Part shown: piece after piece, positions 43,055-50,878 of the stretch
Layout of the letters: the number at the start of each line of letters is the position of its first letter
How positions within the stretch are numbered: position 1 is the stretch's first letter
Assembly (NCBI GenBank): GCA_034927815.1
Contig: JAYFPK010000038.1
Location: 28,527 to 92,526 of the forward strand
Direction of reading: 5' to 3'
Length of the DNA: 64,000 bases
Source of the DNA: Limiplasma sp034927815
Lineage (GTDB): Bacteria > Bacillota > Clostridia > Christensenellales > Aristaeellaceae
The notes under the pieces: generated by a model
Told to the model about the DNA's origin: nothing
Database searches by the model: none
Seen by the model: the letters and a program-made list of their open reading frames with translations, nothing else
Position numbers and translations under genes: made by a program

Positions 43055-43082
43055 TTTACAATACACGGTTTTGCTGTATACT
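43055..43082 (+). promoter_or_regulatory. Promoter of the peptidoglycan-binding-protein gene
   Basis: TTTACA (43055-43060), 16-bp spacer, TATACT (43077-43082), about 95 bp before the start codon. Confidence 0.75.
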
Positions 43083-43176
43083 AAAGAATACTCCCCCTGG
43101 GAAGATTTCCCACCGTTCCCTCGTTATTGTGTTGCATGATATCCTTTATTATCGATTTCGGTAAGGAGGCGATTGG

Positions 43177-43977
43177 ATGGACCGCCAAAAGCTTTTGCGT
43201 CTTCTCAGCTTTATGCTGGCGCTGATCCTTGTGTCCAGTGTTGCGCTGACGGCCTTGGCGAAGTATGAAACCATCCCCTTTGGAGAACAGAGCGATCGTG
43301 TCCGCTCCCTGCAAAAGGCCCTGAAAAAAGCGGGCTATTACAAGGATTCCGTGGATGGCAAGTTCGGCCAGGGCACCCGTAGCGCCGTGTACCGCTACCA
43401 GCGGGACCTGGGCTTGAAGGCGGACGGCAAACCCGGAGACCGCACGCTGACGGCGTTGCTGGAAGGCAAATCCGCCATCAACAACATGGGGAACTCCGAG
43501 AAAAAGACCTTTGTTCCCAAGGATCCCAAAAGCCTCTATTACGGCTGTACCGGGCCCCGGGTCTCCAACCTGCAGCGGGCCCTGGCCGCCGCAGGGTATT
43601 TCAAGGGCCCCATCGACGGCAAGTATGGCGATATGACGGAGCTGGCCGTCCGGAAGTTCCAGACCAAGCGGGGCCTCCACGTGGATGGCGTCGTGGGCCG
43701 CAAGACCCTGGCCAGCCTCAACAAGGCCCAAAAGAAGGTGCGCTTGGGTACCGGTTTCCTGCTGGCCGTGGGCAGCCGGGGGGATGAAGTCAAGTACCTC
43801 CAGTCCAAGCTCAAGAGCTTGGGCTACGAGTCCGCCGCCACTTCCCCCGCCGATAAGAACGGATACTTCGGCCCCGCCACCCAGGAGATGGTGAAAGCGT
43901 GGCAAAAGGCCACCGGCGCTTCCCAGACCGGCACGGTGAAGGAGTCCGTCTATAATTCGTTTGTCGCTGGCAAATAG
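43177..43977 (+). CDS. Secreted protein with three peptidoglycan-binding (PG_binding_1) repeats
   Basis: 266 residues. Signal peptide up to about residue 28 (LVSSVALTALA-K). Three PG_binding_1 units follow: SDRVRSLQKALKKAGYYKDS, GPRVSNLQRALAAAGYFKGP and GDEVKYLQSKLKSLGYES, each ending in a DGxFGxxTxxAVxxFQ-type second half. No catalytic domain is present, so it probably binds the cell wall as an anchor or spore/cortex-associated protein. AAGGAGG precedes the ATG, and a clear promoter and terminator make it monocistronic. Confidence 0.9.
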   Translation: MDRQKLLRLLSFMLALILVSSVALTALAKYETIPFGEQSDRVRSLQKALKKAGYYKDSVDGKFGQGTRSAVYRYQRDLGLKADGKPGDRTLTALLEGKSAINNMGNSEKKTFVPKDPKSLYYGCTGPRVSNLQRALAAAGYFKGPIDGKYGDMTELAVRKFQTKRGLHVDGVVGRKTLASLNKAQKKVRLGTGFLLAVGSRGDEVKYLQSKLKSLGYESAATSPADKNGYFGPATQEMVKAWQKATGASQTGTVKESVYNSFVAGK

Positions 43978-43986
43978 TTCCGCCCA

Positions 43987-44021
43987 CCGAAAAGCGCGAG
44001 CCTGAGGCTGGCGTTTTTCGG
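43987..44021 (+). terminator. Terminator after the peptidoglycan-binding-protein gene
   Basis: CCGAAAAGCGC ... GCGTTTTTCGG with an inner GCCT/AGGC stem, 10 bp past the stop. The rest of the gap to 44202 holds no gene; a -10-like TATACT near 44165 may serve the thymidine kinase gene. Confidence 0.8.
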
Positions 44022-44202
44022 TTTCCCAGGGGTCGCCGGGCTGACAGGGATGGCAGAAAGACTGCCCAAACCTCGGCCCGGCGATCCCTCCGCTTTGTTT
44101 CGGGGCATTCCTTTTGCCCCGCTCCACCGCCCTTCCCGGCTTTTCCTTTTCCACTCCCTGTGCTATACTTTCATCCATCCTAGCAACCTGGAGGCGAGTC
44201 CC

Positions 44203-44784
44203 TTGGCAAAGCTCTACTACCGTTATGGAGCCATGGGTTCCAGCAAAACCGCCAATGCCATTATGGTCCGGCACAACTACCTGGAACGGGGGCAGCGGGT
44301 GCTGATGCTCAAGCCCCGGCTGGACCAGCGGGATGGGCCCCGGGTGGTGGCCTCCCGCAGCGGGCTTTGCTGTGAGTGCGAGTTCGTGGAGGAGCTGCCT
44401 AGGTTTCACGTGCGGGATTATGACTGCGTCATCGTGGACGAGGCGCAGTTCCTCACCAAGTCCCAGGTGGAGGAGCTGGTGCGCATCGTGGACGAGGAGA
44501 ATGTGCCCGTCATTGCCTATGGCCTGCGGGCGGATTTCCGGAACAACTTCTTCGAGGGCAGCATGTGGCTCATGGCCTGGGCGGATACCATCGAGGAAGT
44601 GAAAACCATCTGCTGGTGCGGCAAAAAGGCCCTGTGCAACGCCCGGGTCGTGGACGGCAAGGTGGTCAAAACCGGTGAGCAGATCGTGCTGGGGGGCAGC
44701 GAAAGTTACGTGAGCCTGTGCCGGAAGCACTGGAGCAGCGGCACCTTGGGCCAGCCCAGACACGGCACCATCGAAATGGAGTAA
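44203..44784 (+). CDS. tdk: Thymidine kinase (TK1-type)
   Basis: 193 residues. P-loop GAMGSSKT (residues 9-16), Walker B with catalytic Glu in VIVDEAQFL, and the zinc-binding lasso cysteines in CWCGKKALC and SLCRKHW. The start is TTG at 44203 with GGAGG eight bases upstream; the longer frame to 44050 crosses the promoter region. It phosphorylates thymidine for nucleotide salvage. Confidence 0.93.
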   Translation: MAKLYYRYGAMGSSKTANAIMVRHNYLERGQRVLMLKPRLDQRDGPRVVASRSGLCCECEFVEELPRFHVRDYDCVIVDEAQFLTKSQVEELVRIVDEENVPVIAYGLRADFRNNFFEGSMWLMAWADTIEEVKTICWCGKKALCNARVVDGKVVKTGEQIVLGGSESYVSLCRKHWSSGTLGQPRHGTIEME

Positions 44785-44860
44785 GCTTCTTTCCAGGCGC
44801 AGCCCCAAGCCCCTTCCTCACCCTACGGCATACCACGAAACCCAAAGCTCCCTACACAAA

Positions 44861-44885
44861 ACGCCCGGCAAGCTTTGCCGGGCGT
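44861..44885. terminator. Terminator between tdk and the convergent operon
   Basis: ACGCCCGGCAA-gc-TTTGCCGGGCGT forms a nearly perfect palindrome with short A/T flanks. It lies 75 bp after tdk. Confidence 0.75.
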
Positions 44886-45021
44886 CATATCATGCCAGGG
44901 CCTCCGCAACTTCCGGGGCCTTTTTTTGAATCCTTCCCTTGGCCGCGGCAGCGCGGCCCAAACCGGGCACGGAAAAATCCCAACAAAGGCCGGGAGCCGC
45001 TTCCCCCGGCTCCTTCCCTTC

Positions 45022-45480
45022 CTACCGCTCGCCAGCCTCCAGCTCCTCCTCCAAAATCCGGGCGCAGGCCTCCACGTACCGGGCGCAGGGGCGCTTGGCG
45101 TAATACTCCGCGTCCCGCAGGCTGGGGTCGGGCTTGGGCTGAATGTCGTGGCTGCTCAAAAGCTCCCCGCAGTTCAGGGTACCGTACTGCTCCTCCATCT
45201 TGGCGGCCAAGTCCCGGAGCTTGGCGTAGTGGGCTTTCTTCGCCTCGGGGTCCTCCGGGGAGTAATGGCCCCGGATCTGGCCCATGGCCAAAAACATGCC
45301 GCTCACCGCGCCGCACATCTGGCGCATGCCCGCCATGCCGCCTCCGAAGGCGCTTGCCAGTCCCAGCACCGCCTCCTCAGGCAGTCCCATTTCCTCTGTA
45401 AAGGCCGCCGCCACGGATTGGGCGCAGTTGTAACCCCGGTCAAAATAGGCCCTGGCCTTCTGGGCTTTGGTTTCAGGCAT
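45022..45480 (-). CDS. C_GCAxxG_C_C family redox-type protein
   Basis: 152 residues. RGYNCAQSVAAAF, then FGGGMAGMRQMCGAVSGM and LNCGELL and a late ARYVEACARIL match the Cys-spaced C_GCAxxG_C_C family, thought to be redox-active and often beside Fe-S or electron-transfer genes. The start ATG at 45480 is preceded by GGGAGGAGAAATAAC, 1 bp after the mrp stop. Last gene of the five-gene operon. The partner and reaction are unknown. Confidence 0.85.
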   Translation of the reverse strand: MPETKAQKARAYFDRGYNCAQSVAAAFTEEMGLPEEAVLGLASAFGGGMAGMRQMCGAVSGMFLAMGQIRGHYSPEDPEAKKAHYAKLRDLAAKMEEQYGTLNCGELLSSHDIQPKPDPSLRDAEYYAKRPCARYVEACARILEEELEAGER

Positions 45481-45481
45481 G

Positions 45482-46324
45482 TTATTTCTCCTCCCTTGCC
45501 GGCATATCCACGATCCGGTCCGCCAGGGCGTCCAGCCAGCTTCCCTCAAAAAGCTCAATCATGCCCCTGTCGGCCCCCGCCGCCAGCTTGGGGTCTATGG
45601 GCAACTGGGCAGTGCCGTCCACCCCATAGGCATGGGCGGTCTCCTCCAGGCGGCTTTTGCCAAAGAGCTCCACCCGCTTGCCACAGTCCGGGCAAAGGGC
45701 GTAGCTCATGTTCTCCACCAGCCCCGCCACGGGGATGTTCATCATCTCCGCCATTTTGAAGGCTTTTTCCACCACCATGCCCACCAGCTCCTGGGGGGTG
45801 GTCACCAGCACAATGCCGTCCACCGGGATGCTCTGGAAGGCGGTGAGCACCACATCCCCGGTGCCCGGGGGCATATCCAGGAACAGGATGTCCAGATCGC
45901 CCCAGATTACGTCGGTCCAGAACTGCTTCACCGCGCCGGCCAGCACCGGGCCCCGCCAGATCACCGGGTCCGTATCGTTTTCCAGCAGCAGGTTCAGGCT
46001 CATCACGTGGATGCCGGTGGTGGTCCGGGCGGGGAGGATGCCCGTCTCGGTGCCCATGGCCCTGTCCCGGATGCCGAACATCTTGGGGATGGAGGGCCCG
46101 GTGATGTCCGCGTCCAAAATGCCCACCTTTTTGCCCTGGCGCTGGGCCAGCACCGCCAGCAAGGCGGTAACCAGGCTCTTGCCCACGCCGCCCTTGCCAC
46201 TGCAAACGGCGATCACCTTGCCAATGGCGCTCTGGTCATGGGGTTTTTCCAGCAGGCTATGGGGCTGGGTCCTGGATTCGCAGCTCACGCCGCAGCTGGC
46301 GCAGTCATGGTTGCACTCACTCAT
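45482..46324 (-). CDS. apbC: Mrp/ApbC (NBP35-type) Fe-S cluster carrier ATPase
   Basis: 280 residues. An N-terminal Cys cluster (C4, C8, C11, C15) precedes a deviant Walker A, CSGKGGVGKS (41-50). DADITGPSIP and LDMPPGTGD are standard, and a C-terminal CPDC supplies the bridging Fe-S ligands. Such proteins load 4Fe-4S clusters onto targets. It overlaps the upstream DUF3842 gene by 8 bp. The neighbouring C_GCAxxG protein is a plausible client. Confidence 0.93.
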   Translation of the reverse strand: MSECNHDCASCGVSCESRTQPHSLLEKPHDQSAIGKVIAVCSGKGGVGKSLVTALLAVLAQRQGKKVGILDADITGPSIPKMFGIRDRAMGTETGILPARTTTGIHVMSLNLLLENDTDPVIWRGPVLAGAVKQFWTDVIWGDLDILFLDMPPGTGDVVLTAFQSIPVDGIVLVTTPQELVGMVVEKAFKMAEMMNIPVAGLVENMSYALCPDCGKRVELFGKSRLEETAHAYGVDGTAQLPIDPKLAAGADRGMIELFEGSWLDALADRIVDMPAREEK

Positions 46325-46745
46325 GGGAATCCATCCTTTCCTCGCAAAGCTCCCGGGCTATGGCTACGGCCCCCCGGATGGCCTCCTCCAGGGTCTGCTT
46401 GCCCACGCCCGCCACGTGGAGCCCGCAGCGCTCCATGGGCAACAGCACCTTCTGGGCCGGGCTGGCGCTTACCGCCGCCGCGATGGCCGGGGAAATCTCC
46501 CCCAGCATGGAATGGGCTTGCAAGATCCCCATGGCCCCCAGGATGAGATCCGCCCCCTGGCATTGGTAGCAGATGGCGGCTTCCCCGGTGGCGGCCAAAT
46601 CGGCCCCGGCCTTGAGCATGGCGGCGGTAGCCGCCGCGTTGGTTCCCAAAGCCAGCACCTGCCTCCGGGGCATGTCGGCCTTGAGGGCTTGCACCAACGC
46701 CTTGCCCATGCCGCCGCCCTGGCCGTCGATCACCAGCAGCTTCAT
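46317..46745 (-). CDS. DUF3842 family protein
   Basis: 142 residues. KLLVIDGQGGGMGKALVQAL at the N-terminus is the DUF3842 hallmark, a Rossmann-like glycine-rich loop. A single CYQCQGADLILG segment offers two cysteines. ATG at 46745 overlaps the upstream kinase stop (ATGA) with AGGAGGG seven bases before it. The family is uncharacterised; here it sits directly before the Fe-S carrier gene with overlapping frames, suggesting linked function. Confidence 0.85.
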   Translation of the reverse strand: MKLLVIDGQGGGMGKALVQALKADMPRRQVLALGTNAAATAAMLKAGADLAATGEAAICYQCQGADLILGAMGILQAHSMLGEISPAIAAAVSASPAQKVLLPMERCGLHVAGVGKQTLEEAIRGAVAIARELCEERMDSHE

Positions 46746-47914
46746 TTCCATCCCTCCTGGGTGCACAGGGCAATATCCGCCCTGCCGGGTATATCATACG
46801 CTTGAAAGTAGGCTTTTTCAAGGGGAATCCATTCCCGCTGAAACCGGGGCAGCAAAGCCGGGTTGCGGGCCTCCAGGCGGCGGAGCTGCTCCTTTGCCTC
46901 CACAAAGAGGAACACCCGCAGGGCGTTCAGCTTCCGGTACGCCTCCTCAAAGGCCGGGTGATGGCTGTAGCTCCCTTCGATGATCACCATAGGGCTTGGG
47001 GACACCTCCCGGGGGGAGCTGGTCCCGGCATGGCAGTCAAAGACCTGGTACACAAAGGGCCGGGGGGCATCCTCTCTCGCCTGGGCCAGCAGCCCCTCCA
47101 GCGCCTCCTCCCGGAACCGCTCATACTCCACATTGCCTCCGGGGGTTCCCAGGCGCTCCGGGGTCCGCAAAGAAGGCGGCAAAAAGAAATCGTCCATGGA
47201 CAAAACCGGGGCGTCCCACAGGGGGGCCAGGGCCTTTGCCAGGGTGGTCTTTCCCCCGGCGCAATCCCCCTCCAGCACCACCAGGGCCCGGCCCATGCGC
47301 CGCAGCCGTTCCTCCACCGCCTCCAGGATTGGCAACGCCAGGCCGTACAGCCGCTCCACCACCCGGTAGGCGGGGCCGTAGGCCACCCGGTACCGGGGGC
47401 TGTGGCTCACAGGGGGATAGCCCTCCCGGGCGTATCCGGCCAGATACTCCTCCAGCTGTGCCAGGGAAAAGGGCAATTCTCCCTCCCGGCATAGGGCCCG
47501 CAGGTCCTCCAACCTTTCCAAAAAGCCCTCCAGGCTCCCCCTGGGCTCCCGGGCGGTATAATGCATCATCCGGGCCATGAGCCGGGGCGGCAAAGACCGC
47601 ACCTTGGGGCAGCACAGGTTCAAACGGCACAAATCGCCCCCGATGTCCGCGTAAGGGGCCGCTCCCTCCAAAAGGACGCTTTCCCCCAGCTCCCGGGCAA
47701 TCCTCCCGGCGCATTCCTCCTCCGGGGCCAATAAATGGCCGCAGCCACACTCGCTCTGGTAAGCGAGCTTGACTGCGTCCACAGGCTCCAGGCAAGGAGT
47801 TTCCTCCAGCCGTTTTTTCACAATCTCCCGGTTCATGCCTGATTCGCCGCGTTTTTTCACAATCTCCCGGTTCATGCCTGAACCGCCGCGTTTTTTCAAC
47901 AGTTCTCGGTCCAT
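46742..47914 (-). CDS. Uridine-kinase-like P-loop protein with N-terminal Cys-rich domain
   Basis: Up to 390 residues. The C-terminal half is a nucleoside-kinase/phosphoribulokinase-type domain: LVVLEGDCAGGKTTLAKAL (P-loop 216-224), VLSMDDFFLP and MVIIEGSYS. The N-terminal ~170 residues contain conserved-looking Cys/His (YQSECGCGHLL, RLNLCCPKVRS) and match no family I know. The first 26 residues come from a triplicated 39-bp unit with three in-frame ATGs (47914, 47875, 47836). The first has AAAGG too close, so translation may start at a later one. The substrate is unknown. Confidence 0.8.
   Translation of the reverse strand: MDRELLKKRGGSGMNREIVKKRGESGMNREIVKKRLEETPCLEPVDAVKLAYQSECGCGHLLAPEEECAGRIARELGESVLLEGAAPYADIGGDLCRLNLCCPKVRSLPPRLMARMMHYTAREPRGSLEGFLERLEDLRALCREGELPFSLAQLEEYLAGYAREGYPPVSHSPRYRVAYGPAYRVVERLYGLALPILEAVEERLRRMGRALVVLEGDCAGGKTTLAKALAPLWDAPVLSMDDFFLPPSLRTPERLGTPGGNVEYERFREEALEGLLAQAREDAPRPFVYQVFDCHAGTSSPREVSPSPMVIIEGSYSHHPAFEEAYRKLNALRVFLFVEAKEQLRRLEARNPALLPRFQREWIPLEKAYFQAYDIPGRADIALCTQEGWK
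47810..47914 (-). repeat. 39-bp tandem repeat at the 5' end of the kinase gene
   Basis: Two full units and a 27-bp partial third encode MDRELLKKRGGSG, MNREIVKKRGESG and MNREIVKKR. The unit length is a multiple of three, so changes in copy number keep the frame. Units 2 and 3 are nearly identical in DNA. Confidence 0.85.
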
Positions 47915-47917
47915 CCT

Positions 47918-48475
47918 TTACGCCGCCGCGCTCCTTCCGCCCTTCAAGGGGATGAGCTTAGCCTTTTCCAAGGCTATCACGATCAGGGGCACCACAATCA
48001 GCTGGACCACGATCCCCGGCCAGGCGTTGATAAAAGCCCCGGCAAAGAACATCGGCAAGGTGAAGGGCTTCGCCAGGATCAGCCCGTTCAGCGCCCAGCT
48101 TACCAGGCCCCATACCACCCGGCCCGCCAGCATGGCCCCTACCAAGCTTACCAGGACATTCCCCCGGCTCTTGGGCAGCTTGGCGTAGAGGGCTCCCGCC
48201 ACCGCCCCGTAGGTAGCCAGCTCAAAGGCCATGGCCAGGGCCGTGGGCATCAGAGGCGGCATACCAAAGAGCACGCTCCGCAGCAGCGGGGTTACAAAGC
48301 CCACCGCCAGCCCATAGGGCCAGCCGCATACAAAGCCGCACAGCAGCACCGGCAGGTGCATGGGCAGCAGCATGCTGCCGATGGCGGGGATCTGCAAGGT
48401 CGCAAAGGGCAAGGCCAAGCCCAGCGCCACAAACAGCGCCGCCAGGGTCAGGCGGGTCACATCGGTTTTTTTCAT
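47918..48475 (-). CDS. ECF transporter S component
   Basis: 185 residues, about six membrane helices. LTLAALFVALGLALPFATLQIPAIG and MLLPMHLPVLLCGFVCGWPYGL are typical for S components, which bind a vitamin or cofactor precursor and use a shared energy-coupling module. The ligand cannot be told. AAAGGACGATGAAAC precedes the ATG. A ~90-nt leader lies between the promoter at 48574-48602 and the start. First gene of the five-gene operon; its stop is 3 bp before the kinase frame. Confidence 0.88.
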   Translation of the reverse strand: MKKTDVTRLTLAALFVALGLALPFATLQIPAIGSMLLPMHLPVLLCGFVCGWPYGLAVGFVTPLLRSVLFGMPPLMPTALAMAFELATYGAVAGALYAKLPKSRGNVLVSLVGAMLAGRVVWGLVSWALNGLILAKPFTLPMFFAGAFINAWPGIVVQLIVVPLIVIALEKAKLIPLKGGRSAAA

Positions 48476-48573
48476 GTTTCATCGTCCTTTCGCATCGTCA
48501 TGAGTATGCCCTCCGCCCCTTTTCATAAGGAGTAGATGCCTTCATGACATCCGCCAAAGGTTTTCACGGCCCT

Positions 48574-48602
48574 ATGATAGCATGGAGCCGGGCTTTTGTA
48601 AA
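48574..48602 (-). promoter_or_regulatory. Promoter of the ECF-S/kinase/DUF3842/apbC operon
   Basis: Minus strand TTTACA (48597-48602), 17-bp spacer, TATCAT (48574-48579). The leader to the start codon is about 90 nt and may hold a ligand-responsive element; I recognise no known riboswitch in it. Confidence 0.75.
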
Positions 48603-48622
48603 CTGCCCGGCTCAAAATCCCC

Positions 48623-48651
48623 TTGCAGAAGGGGAACATATGTGCTACAAT
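48623..48651 (+). promoter_or_regulatory. Promoter overlapping the first ATG of the rluA-type gene
   Basis: TTGCAG (48623-48628), 17-bp spacer, TACAAT (48646-48651). It overlaps the ATG at 48640, which would then be upstream of the transcript start. Confidence 0.6.
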
Positions 48652-49563
48652 GAATCAACGTCACGAGGGAAGGGGGCTGAGCCCATCACGGAACTATCGC
48701 TTCTCATCCAGCCCTCCTGGGAGGGGCAGCTCCTGCGCCGGGTGGCCCTGGGGCCCCTGTCCATGAGCTACAGCCAGTTCAAGCGGGCCAAGTTCCAGGG
48801 GCAGCTGCTGCTGGATGGGACCCCTGTCCACGCGGACGCCCGGGTGAGGGCGGGGCAGCTTTTGGTGATCCGCGTCCCGGAGGGAGACGATTCCCCCATC
48901 GCCCCCTACTCCCTTCCCCTTAGGGTGCCCTACCACCGGGACGGCCTGCTGATTGTGGACAAGCCCGCGCCCCTGCCCTCGGTGGCCTCCCGGCAAGCCC
49001 AGGGCCAAACCCTGGAGAACGCGCTTTTTTCCTATCTCCATTGCCCTTCGGACTTCGTGTACCATCCGGTGAACCGGCTGGACAAGGGCACCAGCGGGCT
49101 CATGACCGTTGCCTTAACCGCCCATGTGCAGCAGCGCCTCCAGCCCCTCCTTCACACCGGAGGCTTCCAGCGGGAATACCTGGCCCTGTGCCAGGGTACG
49201 CCTCCCCAGGAGGAGGGAAGCATCTCCCAGCCCATTGCCAAAGCCCCGGGGGCTACCGTGCGCCGGATGGTGGACCCCGGCGGCAAGCCCGCCCTGACCC
49301 ACTACCGCCTGTTGAAAGCTTCCCGGGGCCGAAGCCTGCTTCTCCTTCGCCTGGGCACGGGCCGCACCCATCAGATTCGGGTGCACCTTTCCTGGCTGGG
49401 CTGTCCCGTTTTGGGGGATTTCCTCTACGGCCAGGAGGACCCCGCCCTTCCCGGGCGCTTCGCCCTCCACAGCCACCGCCTGTCCCTCGCCCATCCCCTC
49501 ACCGGGGAGAATATTTCTTTGGAAAGCCCCTTGCCCCCGGTGCTGGAGCGCTTGCTTCCTTAA
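48640..49563 (+). CDS. RluA-family pseudouridine synthase
   Basis: 307 residues from the first ATG. An S4-like N-domain (SMSYSQFKRAKFQGQLLLDG) is followed by the synthase core: LLIVDKPAPLPSVAS, HPVNRLDKGTSGLM with the catalytic Asp, FQREYLALCQG, and LGTGRTHQIRVHL. It converts uridine to pseudouridine in rRNA or tRNA. The start is doubtful: the only nearby ATG lies inside the putative promoter, while GGGAAGGGGG (about 48667-48676) is followed only by an ATC codon at a suitable distance. The C-terminal 290 residues are secure. Confidence 0.9.
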   Translation: MCYNESTSRGKGAEPITELSLLIQPSWEGQLLRRVALGPLSMSYSQFKRAKFQGQLLLDGTPVHADARVRAGQLLVIRVPEGDDSPIAPYSLPLRVPYHRDGLLIVDKPAPLPSVASRQAQGQTLENALFSYLHCPSDFVYHPVNRLDKGTSGLMTVALTAHVQQRLQPLLHTGGFQREYLALCQGTPPQEEGSISQPIAKAPGATVRRMVDPGGKPALTHYRLLKASRGRSLLLLRLGTGRTHQIRVHLSWLGCPVLGDFLYGQEDPALPGRFALHSHRLSLAHPLTGENISLESPLPPVLERLLP

Positions 49564-49564
49564 T

Positions 49565-49676
49565 TCCTCGGGGGCTTCGCCCCCGGACCCATCCTTGAGG
49601 GTCCATAGCGCGGTCACAACGGGATTCCAAAGGGATGCATCCCTTTGGCCGGGGTTTGGGGACGGCGTCCCCAACG
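49565..49676. repeat. GC-rich multi-palindrome intergenic element (copy 2)
   Basis: Four hairpins in 112 bp: CGGGGGC-ttc-GCCCCCG (49569-49586 region), GGACCC ... GGGTCC (49585-49604), a perfect 22-bp palindrome centred on ATGCAT at 49627-49648, and TTGGGGAC-ggc-GTCCCCAA (49656-49674). It fills the gap between the convergent rluA and ATPase genes. The first hairpins share the GCCCC(T/C)GGACC pattern with the element at 7499. Either strand could use it as a terminator. Confidence 0.65.
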
Positions 49677-49680
49677 CCTC

Positions 49681-50712
49681 CTACACCCCAGCCTCCCCCT
49701 TTACCCTTGCCAGCAGCTCCTCCCATTTCAGGAAGTCCATCCGGGGACTGTAATGCCCTTCCAGCTCATCGTGAAGGGCCTTGGCGGCCTTGAGCTGCTC
49801 CACCCCACGCTGAATCAGCAGCTCATAGGCGTTCCGGTCAAAGCTCTGCTCCTTCTCGGGAACCTCCTTGAGGGTCATGAGCCTTTCCGCCGGAATGGTC
49901 TGGGCGGCTCCTGTCCTCTCCCCGGCGGTAAACAGCAAGGAATGGGCCGGCAGCAGCAGATGCCGCCAAAGCTCCGGCTCCAGGGGGTCCAGCAAAGCCA
50001 CCGCGTCCAGCCCCCTGGCGGCGGCCTCCTCCCCCAGGGCCCGCAGCAGGCCGTCCACGCTCTGGCCAAAGGGGCATTCCAGTTCCACGGCGGTATCCAG
50101 GGTCCAGGCGTTCATCAGGTTCAAGGGGCCCTTGGGGGTGAAACCGGAGGCAAAGAGGGTCCGCAGCTTGCCCCGGCCTCCCCGCAGGGGCAAATAGCTC
50201 TCCGTAAGCTCCCGGACCAGCTCCCGGATCTTCCCTGGCTCCTCCTCCCCCCGGCAAGCGGCGTGGCGGATTTTGGCGGCAGCCCCCAGGTATTGGTAGC
50301 ACCGGGCGAATTTCCCGGAGATCTCCCGCATCAGGGCGCGGATCTCCCCCATTTTAGGGATCAGGGCTTTCTGGTCCAAAAAATCCCCCAAAGACAGCAA
50401 GGTATCCCTGGCCCCGGGCACCGCCGGGTCGTACACGTGGGGCGCGGTGCCGTCCATCATGGCGAAGCCCAAAGCCGGCGCGCTGATCCCGTCCAGGCTT
50501 TCCGGGTCCGAGGAACAGTGGAAATACTCCACCTCATGGCCCGCCTCCTCCAAGGACGCCGCCACCCGCTTCATCATGCTGCTCTTCCCCACGCCGGGCC
50601 CGCCCTTCAGGTAAAACATCCGCTTGCGCTCCGGCTCCGGCAGAATGTGGTTGAAGCAGGAGAAGAACCCCTGCGCCGTGTTCCCTCCGGCAAAAAAACG
50701 CAACTCCCCCAT
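49681..50712 (-). CDS. P-loop ATPase of unknown function (PRK06851-like)
   Basis: 343 residues. MFYLKGGPGVGKSSMMKRV (Walker A at residues ~37-47) is followed by VEYFHCSSDPESLDGI. The general pattern resembles the conserved clostridial ATPase annotated as PRK06851. That family often carries two P-loop halves; only one clear loop is visible here. The start at 50712 has AAAGGAGGAGCGGT upstream; the longer frame to 51057 runs into the divergent gene. The role is unknown. Divergent from the DUF362 gene. Confidence 0.75.
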   Translation of the reverse strand: MGELRFFAGGNTAQGFFSCFNHILPEPERKRMFYLKGGPGVGKSSMMKRVAASLEEAGHEVEYFHCSSDPESLDGISAPALGFAMMDGTAPHVYDPAVPGARDTLLSLGDFLDQKALIPKMGEIRALMREISGKFARCYQYLGAAAKIRHAACRGEEEPGKIRELVRELTESYLPLRGGRGKLRTLFASGFTPKGPLNLMNAWTLDTAVELECPFGQSVDGLLRALGEEAAARGLDAVALLDPLEPELWRHLLLPAHSLLFTAGERTGAAQTIPAERLMTLKEVPEKEQSFDRNAYELLIQRGVEQLKAAKALHDELEGHYSPRMDFLKWEELLARVKGEAGV

Positions 50713-50786
50713 ACCGCTCCTCCTTTTGGGTCTTTTCTTCCGGTTCCTAGGATATGTGAAGCGGCACCGGGGCATGTATCCCTCCC

Positions 50787-50816
50787 TTGTAAGAGGGGGG
50801 AAGGCTATGGTATCAT
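50787..50816 (+). promoter_or_regulatory. Promoter of the DUF362-uvrA unit
   Basis: TTGTAA (50787-50792), 18-bp spacer, TATCAT (50811-50816), about 60 bp before the DUF362 start codon. Confidence 0.55.
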
Positions 50817-50878
50817 AGGGCGCGAACGCTACGCTTCCCCTCGGCTCCGCCGCCGGGAACCCAAGGAGGACAGCCGCT

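Noticed and set aside
42875..43066. 63-codon minus-strand frame
   Set aside because: It covers the tRNA-Arg promoter and the truncated tRNA copy, so it is not a plausible gene.
47810..47914. Possible CRISPR-like repeat
   Set aside because: The 39-bp units are directly abutting and coding, with no spacers. No CRISPR array was seen anywhere in the window.
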